A stretch of DNA of 64,000 nt. It comes from Pseudomonas muyukensis (GTDB lineage Bacteria > Pseudomonadota > Gammaproteobacteria > Pseudomonadales > Pseudomonadaceae). This document shows, piece by piece, positions 23,837 through 34,165 of the stretch. The number at the start of each line of letters is the position of its first letter. Within the stretch, counting starts at the first letter, position 1. The notes below the pieces were generated by a model. The model was not told where the DNA came from. It saw only the letters and a list, made by a program, of their open reading frames with translations, and made no database searches. Where the stretch lies: NCBI RefSeq assembly GCF_019139535.1, contig NZ_CP077073.1, positions 1,433,501 through 1,497,500 of the forward strand, given 5' to 3'. The position numbers were made by a program, and so were the translations under genes.

Positions 23837-24250
23837 ATGTCCGATCTACCTGTGCGTCCTGGTCGCTTGAATGGCCTGCGTCACATTGCCCTGTTGGTCC
23901 CCAACCTGGAGGAGTGCGAGCGTTTCTATGTCGATGTGCTGGGCATGGAGGTGCTGAACCGGGCCAACGAAGACCTGGTGTACCTGACCTGCGGCAACGA
24001 CAACCTGTCGCTGGGGCGCGGGGCAGGGGCGGCCAATGGGCTGCAGACCCTGGATCACTATGGCTTCATTGTCGACAGCGTCGAGGAACTGGAGGCCTGG
24101 TACCAGTACTTCAAGGCCCGTGGGGTGACCTTGCTGGATCGTCCGTTCAACCATGGCGATGGCGCGCGCAGCTTCCATTTGCTGGATCCGGCGGGGAACA
24201 AGGTGCAGCCGCTGTATCACCCGGCGGTGTCGGGGCAGCGGCTGGCCTGA
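23837..24250 (+). CDS. VOC family (glyoxalase-like) protein
   Basis: The 137-residue protein has a vicinal oxygen chelate fold: LRHIALLVPNLEECERFYVDVLGMEVL, LVYLTCGNDNLSLGRG, then HYGFIVDSVEELEAWYQYFKARG and SFHLLDPAGNKVQPLYHP. Metal-ligand-like residues are His18 (LRHIAL) and the later His and Glu/Gln positions. VOC proteins include glyoxalases, ring-cleaving dioxygenases and bleomycin/fosfomycin resistance proteins; nothing here decides among them. The ATG (MSDLPVRPGRLNG) has GGAG at 8 bases, whereas a TTG two codons earlier sits too close. Divergent to an ABM oxygenase, which suggests detoxification or catabolism of a shared small substrate. Confidence 0.8.
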   Translation: MSDLPVRPGRLNGLRHIALLVPNLEECERFYVDVLGMEVLNRANEDLVYLTCGNDNLSLGRGAGAANGLQTLDHYGFIVDSVEELEAWYQYFKARGVTLLDRPFNHGDGARSFHLLDPAGNKVQPLYHPAVSGQRLA

Positions 24251-24256
24251 GGGAAT

Positions 24257-24332
24257 GCTGTAGGAGCCGGCCTTGCCGGCGAACACCGGCTTGGCCGGTG
24301 CCTGCTTCGCCAGCAAGGCTGGCTCCTACAGG
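24257..24332. repeat. Inverted pair of REP elements
   Basis: CTGTAGGAGCCGGCCTTGCC, followed by GGCGAA, and its inverted partner TTCGCCAGCAAGGCTGGCTC, followed by CTACAG, flank a short spacer between the convergent VOC and DUF748 genes. Confidence 0.85.
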
Positions 24333-24350
24333 CGAACGCGGATCGGATAC

Positions 24351-27287
24351 CTACTCGGCATCCAGGTGCATCGGCGTCACCACGCGCCCGTCGCTTTCGG
24401 CCTGACCGAGGTTGGTGTCGATGAAGTACACCCGGTCATCCTCAAGCTGCCCCTTGTCCACCAGGTAATCCTTGATGCTGCTGGCACGCGCCTGGCCAAG
24501 GTTGCGCAGCAACACGGCGCTCTGCGCCCAGGACGTGATCACCGCCTCGCGCAGCTTGGCGGTGCGCTCGTCGCGGCCGAGCTTTTCCCACTCGGCGGGC
24601 GGCTGCTGCTTGAGGCGGTTACGGTAGATGCCTTCGAGCATCGGCGGTTTGTCGCTGTCGTCGATCACCAGCAACGAGGCGTTGGCCGGAACCTTGTCGC
24701 CACGGCGTTGCAGGATCTTGTACCAGGTGGCCTGGTATTCGCGTTCCAGGCGCTGCTGGGCGATCAGCGGGCCGTCGCTGCTTTGCGCGGCGGTGCCTTC
24801 GATCTCCAGGCGCAGCTCTGGGCGCTCCTTGAGCGCCGAGGCCAGCTTGTCGAGGGACGATTGCACCTCGGGGGTCAGGTCGCTGGAGCCGGCGGCGAAC
24901 GAGACGTTGCCCAGGTCTTGCGAACCTCCGCCCGAGACCAGCCCGCCAAGCAGCTTGAACGGCGCCTGGGCCGCGCGCAACACCAGGTTGCGCAGGGTCT
25001 GCCAGACAATCGGCATCACGCTGAACTGCGGGTTGTTGAGATCGCCCGATACCGGCAGCTCGATGGAGATCTTGCCTTCGGTGTCCTTGAGCAATGCCAC
25101 CGCCAGGCGGATCGGCAGGTCCACCGCGTCCGGGCTGTCGACCTTCTCACCCAGCTGCAACTGTTCGACCACCACCTTGTTCTCGGCCTTGAGCTGGCCA
25201 TTGGTGATCAGGTAGTGCAGGTCGAGGTTCAGGCGGCCCTTGCGGATGCGCAAACCCGCGAACTTGCCCGAGTAGGGCGTCAGGGTGGTCAGTTCGACGC
25301 GCTTGAAGCTGGTGGCGATATCCAGGCTGGCCATCGGGTCGAACGGATTGAGCGCCCCCTTGATGGTCACCGGCGCATAGCGGTCGACCTTGCCCTTGAT
25401 ATCCACCTTGGCCGGCATCGGCTTGCGGTTGTCGATGGTGCCGATCTGGCCGTTGAGTTGTTGCACGGCGGTGGCGAAGTTCGGCGTCAGGGTCAGGTCG
25501 GCGAAGTTGGCCGAACCGTCGTTGATGCTGATCTGGCCGATATGGATACCCAGCTCCTTGCCGCTGCCGGCGGCAGCTGGTTTGCTCGTGGCCGGGGCAG
25601 GCTTGTCGGCGGGCTGTGGGATCAGCAGGTCGTCGACGTTGGTGGTGCGGTCTTCGTTGATGATGAAGCGCGCATAGGGCTGCAGCAGGGTCACCTTGTC
25701 GATCGACAGGGCGTCGCCGTGCACGTACGCCAGGCCATCGACGTTGACCTGCTGCCATTTGACGAAGTCGCGGTTCTTGATGGTATCCAGGGTATGCAAC
25801 TGGCTGGCCTGGGCCTTGCCGGTGATGCTGAAGGCCAGCGGCTCGGTGCTCTTGAGGTCGACCTTGAGGTCGCTGGAGAGCATGCCGCTGCGCAACTCGA
25901 GGCGGATGAACGGGCTGATGTAGGCCTGGGCCACGCGCAGGTCGATATCGCGGGTGGCGACCTCGAGCTTGGCGGTCACCGGGGCCAGGTTGACCTGGCC
26001 GGCAGCTTGCAGCTTGCCCTGCTTGCCCACCCCGGTGTCGAGCTTGAGGGTGAAGGGCGACTGGTTGAGGCTGTCGAAGTTCTGCAAGTCGAGGTTCAGC
26101 GGGCCGACATCCAGCGCCACCGGTTCCTTCTGGCTACGGTCGGCCAGGTGCACCATGTAGTTGCGCGCCTGTACGTCCTTGAGCAGCACCTGCCAGGGCT
26201 TGCTTGGCGTGGCGGCGGCCTTTTCCTGGTCGCTCGGTTCGGCAGTGGCTGGCTCGGCCTTTTCCTTGGGGGTGGCCTTGTCTGGCTGGCTGGCGAACAG
26301 CTTCTGCCAGTCGAGCTGGCCGTCTTTTTCCAGGGCGGCCCAGGTCTCGAGCTTTTCGCTGCGGATCTTGCCGACCGTGACCAGCTGCTTGGCCAGGTCG
26401 ATGGAGGTCTCGCTCACCTCGAGGCTGGCCAGGCGCGCCAGCGGGCGGCCGTCCGGGGCCTTGATGGCGAAGGGCGCGACCCGGACCGAGGTGTTGTCGA
26501 GCAGCAGCTCGGTCTCCTTGGCCAGGTTGAGCTTGTAGTGGGTATCGAGGCTGACCATGCCGTCTTCCAGCACCAATGGCACGGCATCGCGCACGTAGGG
26601 CCAGAACAGCTTCATCTTGCCGTCGCTGATCTTCAGGGTGCCTTCGGAGGCAATCGGCGTCAGGCTCAGGGTGCCGCTCCAGTCGATGCGTCCACCGGCC
26701 GGGCCGTTGGCCACCAGGGTCATGTCGGCGTTGTCGTCGGGCAGGGTGCTGAGGTTCTTCAGCTCGAGGTTCATCGAGTCGTAGAGGAACTCGATCGGCT
26801 CGCTCGGGCGCAGGTCCTCGAAGTGCAGGTAGCCTTCGTTGAGCTTGATGCTGGCAATGCGTACCGGGAACGGATCGCTGGGCGGCTCATCGGCTTTCGG
26901 CTCGCTTGGCGGCAGCTTGAACAGCTGCGCCAGGTTGAGGCTGCCGTCCTTGGCGAACAGCAGCTCGGTGCGCGGCTTGTCCAGCTCCACGGCGTCCAGG
27001 CGCAGGGCCTTGGTCCACAGGCTGTCCAACGACAGGTTGGCATACAGGCGCTCGAAGCCGACCTGCTCCTTGCCAGGCTCGCCGATCTGCAGGCCCCAGA
27101 GCGTCAGCTCGAGGCTGAACGGGTTGAGCTCGATGCGTTGCAGGTGCGCAGGCACCGTGGCGTATTGCGCCAGTTGCTGGTTGGCGATGCGCAGGGCGAC
27201 GCCAGGGAGAATGAGAAAGCCGAGCAGGCTGTACAGGGCCACGAGGGCCAGCAGGGCGCCGAGGGCGCGGGTCAATCCTTTGGGCAT
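24351..27287 (-). CDS. DUF748 (AsmA-like) envelope protein
   Basis: The 978-residue product has one N-terminal membrane anchor (ALGALLALVALYSLLGFLIL, about residues 8-27) and is otherwise periplasmic. It shows the long repetitive beta-rich pattern of AsmA/YhdP/TamB-like proteins, with repeats such as 'LNLAQLFKL', 'LDWQKLF' and 'VDDLLIPQ' preceded by signal-like beta strands. Around residues 790-830, FAAGSSDLTPEVQSSL with the following helix resembles an OmpA-type C-terminal fold, as in DUF748 members. Such proteins are linked to lipid transfer between membranes, though this is inferred from the family. The ATG at MPKGLTRALG was chosen; an upstream frame adds an unlikely non-membrane tail. Last gene of a minus-strand row beginning with the ArsR gene. 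Confidence 0.85.
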   Translation of the reverse strand: MPKGLTRALGALLALVALYSLLGFLILPGVALRIANQQLAQYATVPAHLQRIELNPFSLELTLWGLQIGEPGKEQVGFERLYANLSLDSLWTKALRLDAVELDKPRTELLFAKDGSLNLAQLFKLPPSEPKADEPPSDPFPVRIASIKLNEGYLHFEDLRPSEPIEFLYDSMNLELKNLSTLPDDNADMTLVANGPAGGRIDWSGTLSLTPIASEGTLKISDGKMKLFWPYVRDAVPLVLEDGMVSLDTHYKLNLAKETELLLDNTSVRVAPFAIKAPDGRPLARLASLEVSETSIDLAKQLVTVGKIRSEKLETWAALEKDGQLDWQKLFASQPDKATPKEKAEPATAEPSDQEKAAATPSKPWQVLLKDVQARNYMVHLADRSQKEPVALDVGPLNLDLQNFDSLNQSPFTLKLDTGVGKQGKLQAAGQVNLAPVTAKLEVATRDIDLRVAQAYISPFIRLELRSGMLSSDLKVDLKSTEPLAFSITGKAQASQLHTLDTIKNRDFVKWQQVNVDGLAYVHGDALSIDKVTLLQPYARFIINEDRTTNVDDLLIPQPADKPAPATSKPAAAGSGKELGIHIGQISINDGSANFADLTLTPNFATAVQQLNGQIGTIDNRKPMPAKVDIKGKVDRYAPVTIKGALNPFDPMASLDIATSFKRVELTTLTPYSGKFAGLRIRKGRLNLDLHYLITNGQLKAENKVVVEQLQLGEKVDSPDAVDLPIRLAVALLKDTEGKISIELPVSGDLNNPQFSVMPIVWQTLRNLVLRAAQAPFKLLGGLVSGGGSQDLGNVSFAAGSSDLTPEVQSSLDKLASALKERPELRLEIEGTAAQSSDGPLIAQQRLEREYQATWYKILQRRGDKVPANASLLVIDDSDKPPMLEGIYRNRLKQQPPAEWEKLGRDERTAKLREAVITSWAQSAVLLRNLGQARASSIKDYLVDKGQLEDDRVYFIDTNLGQAESDGRVVTPMHLDAE

Positions 27288-27366
27288 GTGTCGCTTCGTC
27301 TGTATCAGGCTGGAGTGCTTGGAGTATGGCACGTTAAATCGGTTCCGATGAGGCGACCAAAATACC

Positions 27367-28236
27367 TCATTCCAGGCCCATGCGCCGTCGCGCACGGTGC
27401 GCCGAACCGTCGCGCATGGCCCAGCGCAGCATCGGCGCGGTATTCATCAGGCCCAGGCGCACCATGCGCCGCTGCAATGGCCCTTGCTGCAAGTCGAGCA
27501 TGGCGCTGGCCCAATCGGGCAGCAGGTCGATGCCAGCCGCGAGCATCAGCTTGCCCACTGGCTGTGCCAGGCGGCTGGGCGCTGGGGCCTTGAGCAGGAT
27601 GTCGACCACCTCCAGGCTGCGGGCGTCACAGCGCAGTTGCGGGCGCATGCGCTGCAGGTAGGCCTCGATCTCGGCGCAGCAGCTTGGGATGTCGCGGGCG
27701 CCGAGGCGTTCGGCGACCAGGGCGATCTCGGCGTAGTAGGCATCCTGGCTGGCCCTTGGCAGGTGCGGGTTGCGATAGCGCAGGTGGGCAGCGAGGAAGC
27801 TGCTGACCTCGGCCACGTGCACCCAGGTCAGCAGCTCGGGGTCGCTGGCGGCGTAGGGACGGCCGTCGGGGGCGGTGCCGGCCACCTTGAGGTGGAGGGT
27901 GCGCACCTTGTCGATCAGCCACTCGGCATCCCGGGTCGAACCGAAGGTGGTGCCAGAGATGAACTGGCTGGTGCGGCGCAGGCGCCCCAGCAGGTCGCCG
28001 CGAAAGTTCGAATGGTCCCATACCCCGGCCAGGGCCAGAGGGTGCAGCAATTGCAGGAGCAAGGCGCTGATGCCGCCCACCAGCATGCTGGGAAAGTCGC
28101 CATGCACCTGCCAACTGAGGCTGTCGGGGCCGAACAGGCCGGGATCGCCCTTGGGCGACTCCAGGTCGAGCTGGCCGAGGGCCAGCCCGGTGAGGCTCAT
28201 GACCTGGGTTTCGATGCGACGACGTAGGGCTTCCAT
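27367..28236 (-). CDS. Oxygenase MpaB / DUF2236 family protein
   Basis: The 289-residue product has the MpaB/latex-clearing-type helical fold. The signature is GGISALLLQLLHPLALAGV followed by WDHSNFRGDLLGRLRRT (about residues 55-90), then WLIDKVRTLHLKVAG and LLTWVHVAEVSSFLAAH. The conserved His residues (LLHP, DHS, WVHV) probably hold heme. MpaB relatives perform oxygenative cleavage, but the substrate here is unknown. It lies 80 bases ahead of the DUF748 gene and 31 bases after an ABM-type monooxygenase, so it may belong to one accessory transcription unit with the oxidoreductase and ArsR genes upstream. Confidence 0.82.
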   Translation of the reverse strand: MEALRRRIETQVMSLTGLALGQLDLESPKGDPGLFGPDSLSWQVHGDFPSMLVGGISALLLQLLHPLALAGVWDHSNFRGDLLGRLRRTSQFISGTTFGSTRDAEWLIDKVRTLHLKVAGTAPDGRPYAASDPELLTWVHVAEVSSFLAAHLRYRNPHLPRASQDAYYAEIALVAERLGARDIPSCCAEIEAYLQRMRPQLRCDARSLEVVDILLKAPAPSRLAQPVGKLMLAAGIDLLPDWASAMLDLQQGPLQRRMVRLGLMNTAPMLRWAMRDGSAHRARRRMGLE

Positions 28237-28267
28237 GGCGACCTGTGCTGGCCGCCATGGCGGCCGT

Positions 28268-28618
28268 CTATGGGGTTGGAGGTTTGTCGTTCAGCCGGGC
28301 ATCAGCCGGGCCGGCGGGGGGCGACTCGAACGCGCCTCCCTGGACATGATAAACCGTCGGCTCCTCGGAAAAATACGGCGCCAGGTGGGCCATGAAGCGC
28401 TGGTGGTCTTCGCTTGCTTCGAAACCAGGCGAGTGATCCTCGAGCGAGTGCCAGTGCACGATCAGGTTGAACTGATGGGGGCTCTCGACCCCCTGCGCGA
28501 GCAGGTGGCTGATGTGCCCTTTGGCCCGGCTGAGCAGCGGGGCGACTTCGGCGAAGGCGTGCCTGAAGCTTTCGATGCGCGCCTGGCGGATGGGGAGTAT
28601 GGCGATTTCGTAGATCAT
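28268..28618 (-). CDS. Second antibiotic biosynthesis monooxygenase (ABM) domain protein
   Basis: The 116-residue protein has an ABM domain in residues 1-98: MIYEIAILPIRQARIESFRH, VAPLLSRAKGHISHLLAQGVESP, then FNLIVHWHSLEDHSPGFEASE and FMAHLAPYF, with the typical His and Glu/Asp positions. A Pro-rich tail follows. The ATG has GGAGAACC just upstream on the minus strand. It sits 35 bases downstream of a quinone-oxidoreductase-like gene with an ArsR operator upstream, so the two are probably co-transcribed. It is not closely similar by eye to the ABM protein at 23474-23776, so a recent duplication is unlikely. Confidence 0.82.
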   Translation of the reverse strand: MIYEIAILPIRQARIESFRHAFAEVAPLLSRAKGHISHLLAQGVESPHQFNLIVHWHSLEDHSPGFEASEDHQRFMAHLAPYFSEEPTVYHVQGGAFESPPAGPADARLNDKPPTP

Positions 28619-28653
28619 GGCGGTTCTCCGGATCGAACGGGGTAATGGGCGCG

Positions 28654-29637
28654 TCAAGCGCAGGCACGTTCGGGCGCAGGCACGACGGCAATGGCGATCT
28701 TCCCTTGCAGGCCGTTGTTGGGGCTTTGCAGGCGGGCATGGGCGTGGGCAACCTCGGCAAGCGGATAGATGGCGCCCACGTGTGGACGCAGTTGCCCGCG
28801 CTCGACCAGGGCACTGAGCTCATCGAGCTTGCCGCGCAGCTGCCGGGTGAAGACGAAGTGGTAGCTCGCGTTCTTGCCCCAGGCCTGAATGAGGTTCTGC
28901 GGTTGCGCGATGTCCACGATCGAGACCACGCGCCCCAACTGCGCCAGGGCGTCCGGGCTGCGAGACAAGGCATCGCCGCCGATGGTGTCGAACACCACAT
29001 CGACACCGCGGCCTGCTGTTTCCTCCTGGATGACGTCGACATAGTCCTGGCGTTCATGGTCGATGACCACATCGGCGCCCATGCGCCGCACGAATTCGCC
29101 GTTCGCTGCGCGCACCGTGGTGAAGACCCTGGCGCCCATCGCCTTGGCCAGCTGGATCGCCACGTGGCCGACACCTCCGGCACCGCCGTGCACGAGGATG
29201 CTCTCGCCCACCCTGAGCGCTGCGCGGACCACCAACGCCTCCCAGGCCGTACCGCCGACCAGGCTCAGGCTTGCCGCCTCGAGATGGCTCAGCGACGGCG
29301 GCTTCAGGCCGACAATGCCTTCGGCGGCGACATGGTACTCGGCGTAGCTGCCCGAGCCTTCGAAGATCTGTGGGGTGTACCACACCTCGTCGCCGGGCCG
29401 GAACGCCGTCACGCCAGGTCCGACGGCTTCGACGACGCCGGAGACATCGTGCCCGGTAATGGCCGGCAGCGGCACCAGGTCGGGATAGTCACCACGGCGA
29501 ACCTGGTAGTCCAGCGGGTTGATGGAGGTGGCATGCACCCGGACCAGCACCTGCCCGGCCTGTGGCACCGGTTTGGCGACATCGCGATAGGCGAACGCGT
29601 CCGGTCCGCCAAAGGCGTCCAGTATCAATGCTTTCAT
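28654..29637 (-). CDS. Zinc-independent MDR family (quinone-type) oxidoreductase
   Basis: The 327-residue protein is a medium-chain dehydrogenase/reductase. The GroES-like N domain contains [18 protein letters not shown] and [17 protein letters not shown]. The Rossmann domain has the NADPH loop [19 protein letters not shown] (about 150-168) and later [13 protein letters not shown]. The zinc-ligand cysteines of alcohol dehydrogenases are absent, so it belongs with quinone oxidoreductases (QOR/zeta-crystallin type). The ATG is preceded by CGAGGAACTACC on the minus strand. The upstream ArsR-type operator (29665-29684) and adjacent ArsR gene suggest induction by an electrophile such as a quinone, which is inference. 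Confidence 0.87.
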   Translation of the reverse strand: MKALILDAFGGPDAFAYRDVAKPVPQAGQVLVRVHATSINPLDYQVRRGDYPDLVPLPAITGHDVSGVVEAVGPGVTAFRPGDEVWYTPQIFEGSGSYAEYHVAAEGIVGLKPPSLSHLEAASLSLVGGTAWEALVVRAALRVGESILVHGGAGGVGHVAIQLAKAMGARVFTTVRAANGEFVRRMGADVVIDHERQDYVDVIQEETAGRGVDVVFDTIGGDALSRSPDALAQLGRVVSIVDIAQPQNLIQAWGKNASYHFVFTRQLRGKLDELSALVERGQLRPHVGAIYPLAEVAHAHARLQSPNNGLQGKIAIAVVPAPERACA

Positions 29638-29664
29638 GGTAGTTCCTCGCTTCGGTAAAAAGGG

Positions 29665-29684
29665 ATATCGGGAAATATCGATGT
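29665..29684. promoter_or_regulatory. Operator copy 1 (ATATCGG-N6-TCGATGT) upstream of the oxidoreductase gene
   Basis: The sequence matches the palindrome ATATCGG-N6-CCGATAT seen in front of the ArsR gene, with two mismatches in the second arm. It lies 28 bases upstream of the oxidoreductase start, where repression of its promoter would be effective. Confidence 0.6.
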
Positions 29685-29761
29685 GTTGACGTGTAATGAC
29701 ACTGCTATTGCGTTCCTGGGCGCCCTGGCACCTCGATGATTGCTCTTTTCGTTAAAACGGG

Positions 29762-29781
29762 ATATCGGGAAAAGTCGATAT
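29762..29781. promoter_or_regulatory. Operator copy 2 (ATATCGG-N6-TCGATAT) between ArsR and oxidoreductase genes
   Basis: Same architecture with a single mismatch. It lies 20 bases past the ArsR stop and about 97 bases upstream of copy 1, and could allow cooperative binding or looping. Confidence 0.6.
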
Positions 29782-29800
29782 ATTGAAATGGAAGAAGACC

Positions 29801-30103
29801 TTAGAGTTCACTCCCGATCAGCTCCGCAAGGACGCTGATAGCCGCTTCGTTGCGCTTGTAGTAGGTCCACTGACCTATTCGGCGGACCTCGACCAGGCCT
29901 GCACGCTGCAGGGTGGCCAGGTAGTCGGAGACCGTTGACTGCGACAGCCCGACGCCTTCCTGGATACTGCTCACACAGACACCCACGGTGTGAACGTCAC
30001 CTTCGTCCTGTGGCGGAAAGTGTTTCACCGGGTCTTTCAGGCCTTTGAGGATCTCGAGGCGGGTGCGGTTCGAGAGTGCCTTGAATACGTCGAGCAGTTC
30101 CAT
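29801..30103 (-). CDS. ArsR-family transcriptional regulator
   Basis: The 100-residue product has a winged-helix DNA-binding domain typical of ArsR/SmtB: MELLDVFKALSNRTRLEILKGL, then VGLSQSTVSDYLATLQRAGLVEVRRIGQWTYYKRN. The metal-binding CxC motif of ArsR/SmtB metal sensors is absent; only the Cys in VGVCVSS (about residue 44) is present, so a thiol- or ligand-sensing role is more likely than metal sensing. It controls, by inference, itself and the adjacent oxidoreductase-ABM genes through the three palindromes around it. Transcribed in the same direction as its targets. Confidence 0.88.
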   Translation of the reverse strand: MELLDVFKALSNRTRLEILKGLKDPVKHFPPQDEGDVHTVGVCVSSIQEGVGLSQSTVSDYLATLQRAGLVEVRRIGQWTYYKRNEAAISVLAELIGSEL

Positions 30104-30112
30104 GGCACGATA

Positions 30113-30132
30113 ATATCGGTATTTTCCGATAT
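30113..30132. promoter_or_regulatory. Operator copy 3, perfect palindrome upstream of the ArsR gene
   Basis: ATATCGG-TATTTT-CCGATAT is a perfect 7+7 inverted repeat lying 10-29 bases before the ArsR start, at the expected promoter position for autoregulation. Confidence 0.68.
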
Positions 30133-30179
30133 GTCAATTCGCCGCAGGACGGCCGGTGGAGGCCGTCCTGCGCAGCTAT

Positions 30180-32114
<1,935 letters not shown>

Positions 32115-32241
32115 GGCGGTGGTCCTGCTCTTGTTAGGGGCGAGGGACTGCAACGGCTATTCGATGGACAGTGTAGTCAGAGGTGGTGTTCCTTGAGGAT
32201 CACGCCGTTCGTGTGTAGGAGCGGCGGTGTGGCATCTGGCA

Positions 32242-33906
32242 TCAGCCGCGGTGACGGCCGCGGAAGTAGTTGATCAGGCCCTGGGTCGAGCCATCCTCGG
32301 CGTTGTCTTCCTGGGCGCCGACCAGGCGCTGGTACACGCCCTTGCCCAGCTCCTTGCCCAGTTCCACGCCCCACTGGTCGAAGGCGTTGATGCCCCAGAC
32401 CACGCTCTGCACGAAGACCTTGTGCTCGTACATCGCCACCAGCGCGCCGAGGCGGCGTGGGCTGATGCGCTCGACCACCAGGGTGTTGCTCGGGCGGTTG
32501 CCCGGGATCACCTTGTGCGGCGCCAGCTTGGCGATGTCGGCTTCGTTCAGGCCCTTGGCGCGCAGTTCGGCCTCGGCTTCCTCGAGGGTCTTGCCGAGCA
32601 TCAGCGCCTGGCTCTGCGACAGGCAGTTGGCATACAGCCACTGGTGGTGGTCGGCGACCGGGTTGAAGCTCACCACCGGCACGATGAAGTCAGCCGGGAT
32701 CAGCTGGGTGCCCTGGTGCAGCAACTGGTGGTAGGCATGCTGGCCATTGCAGCCGACGCCGCCCCAGATCACCGGGCCAGTATCGGTCTTCACCGGGGTG
32801 CCGTCGGTCAGCACGCTCTTGCCGTTGGACTCCATATCCAGCTGCTGCAGGTGCTTGGTGATGTTGCGCAGGTAGTGGTCGTACGGCAGGATCGCGTGGC
32901 TGCGCGCGCCCCAGAAGTTGCCGTACCACACCCCGAGCAGGGCCAGCAGCACCGGCATGTTCTTCTCGAACGGCGCGGTCTGGAAGTGCTGGTCCATGGT
33001 ATAGGCGCCGGACAGCAGCTCCTTGAAGTTGGCGGTACCGATGGCCAGGGCGATCGGCAGGCCGATCGCCGACCACAGCGAGTAGCGCCCACCGACCCAA
33101 TCCCACATCGGGAAGATGTTCTCTTCGCGGATGCCGAAGGCCACGGCCGCGGCCTTGTTGCTCGACACGGCGATGAAGTGGCGGTACAGCTCGGCCTCCG
33201 AGCCGCCCTGGGCCAGGTACCAGGTGCGCGCGGCCATGGCGTTCTTCAGGGTCTCGAGGGTGTTGAACGATTTCGACGAGACGATGAACAGGGTGGTTTC
33301 GGCACGCAGCTTGGCCGACAGCTCATGGAACTCGCTGCCGTCGATGTTGGCCAGGTAGTGGCAGCGCACGCCGCGCTGGGCGTAGGGCAGCAGGGCTTCG
33401 GACACCAGCTCCGGGCCGAGGAACGAGCCGCCGATGCCGATGTTGACCACGTCGGTGATCGGTTTTTCGCTATAGCCGCGCCACAGGCCGTCATGGATGC
33501 GCCCGACCAGTTCGGTGATCTGGTTGAGCACCTTGTGCACGTCGGGCATCACGTTGACGCCGTTGACGCTGAGCTTGTCGCCGACCGGGCGGCGCAGGGC
33601 GGTGTGCAGCACCGGGCGGCCTTCGGAGGCGTTGATGATCTCGCCGCTGAACATCGACTGGATGGCGGCTTCCAGGTCGACTTCCTTGGCCAGGTTCACC
33701 AGCAGCTCGCGGGTCTGCTCGGTGATCAGGTTTTTCGAGTAGTCGAGGAACAGGCCGCAGCTGCTCAAGGAGAACTGCTCGAAGCGCTTGCCGTCGGCGG
33801 CGAAGGCTTCGCGCATGCTGAAGCCCTGCATGGCGTCGCGGTGCTGTTGAAGCGCCTGCCAGGCGGGCAGTGCCGTCACATCGTGGGGGGTACGGTAATA
33901 CGCCAT
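32242..33906 (-). CDS. pgi: Glucose-6-phosphate isomerase
   Basis: The 554-residue protein interconverts glucose-6-phosphate and fructose-6-phosphate. Signatures include [39 protein letters not shown] with the SKSF motif, the active-site region [20 protein letters not shown], and [25 protein letters not shown] with the catalytic Glu/His region. GGLIN-like ends ([15 protein letters not shown]) are typical. The ATG gives [13 protein letters not shown]. Some P. putida strains have two pgi genes; this is the copy beside the pan genes. The gap to acs (32115-32241) contains only a partial REP-like sequence. Confidence 0.95.
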   Translation of the reverse strand: MAYYRTPHDVTALPAWQALQQHRDAMQGFSMREAFAADGKRFEQFSLSSCGLFLDYSKNLITEQTRELLVNLAKEVDLEAAIQSMFSGEIINASEGRPVLHTALRRPVGDKLSVNGVNVMPDVHKVLNQITELVGRIHDGLWRGYSEKPITDVVNIGIGGSFLGPELVSEALLPYAQRGVRCHYLANIDGSEFHELSAKLRAETTLFIVSSKSFNTLETLKNAMAARTWYLAQGGSEAELYRHFIAVSSNKAAAVAFGIREENIFPMWDWVGGRYSLWSAIGLPIALAIGTANFKELLSGAYTMDQHFQTAPFEKNMPVLLALLGVWYGNFWGARSHAILPYDHYLRNITKHLQQLDMESNGKSVLTDGTPVKTDTGPVIWGGVGCNGQHAYHQLLHQGTQLIPADFIVPVVSFNPVADHHQWLYANCLSQSQALMLGKTLEEAEAELRAKGLNEADIAKLAPHKVIPGNRPSNTLVVERISPRRLGALVAMYEHKVFVQSVVWGINAFDQWGVELGKELGKGVYQRLVGAQEDNAEDGSTQGLINYFRGRHRG

Positions 33907-34092
33907 TGCGGGTGGTTTCCTTGGTGCATGGTCAGGCTATGACACTGGCATTCGTTGCCAGTTGCAAGCCGCTCATTATAGGCATTGGGGACAAACCGGG
34001 AATGGGGTAGGCGGGTGGTGCGGATGAAAAATTGTCACCGGGGTGTTACCGCAATGGCCGGCAAACCGGCCACGGGATCCTGCGCGCACCGC

Positions 34093-34156
34093 GCAGGAGC
34101 CAGCCTTGCTGGCGAACCAGGCCATGCCGGTGTTCGCCGGCAAGCCGGCTCCTGCG
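34093..34156. repeat. Inverted pair of REP elements between pgi and panC
   Basis: GCAGGAGCCAGCCTTGCTGG and TTCGCCGGCAAGCCGGCTCC face each other. A second small repeat (GGCCGGCAAACCGGCC at about 34056) precedes them. The region 33907-34165 has no gene and is otherwise the pgi upstream region. Confidence 0.8.
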
Positions 34157-34165
34157 GTAGCGCGA

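Noticed and set aside
24273..27593. A 1106-residue plus-strand frame opposite the DUF748 gene
   Set aside because: The product has no membrane or domain pattern and is rich in Gln, Val and His, while the minus-strand frame has a membrane anchor and AsmA-like repeats.
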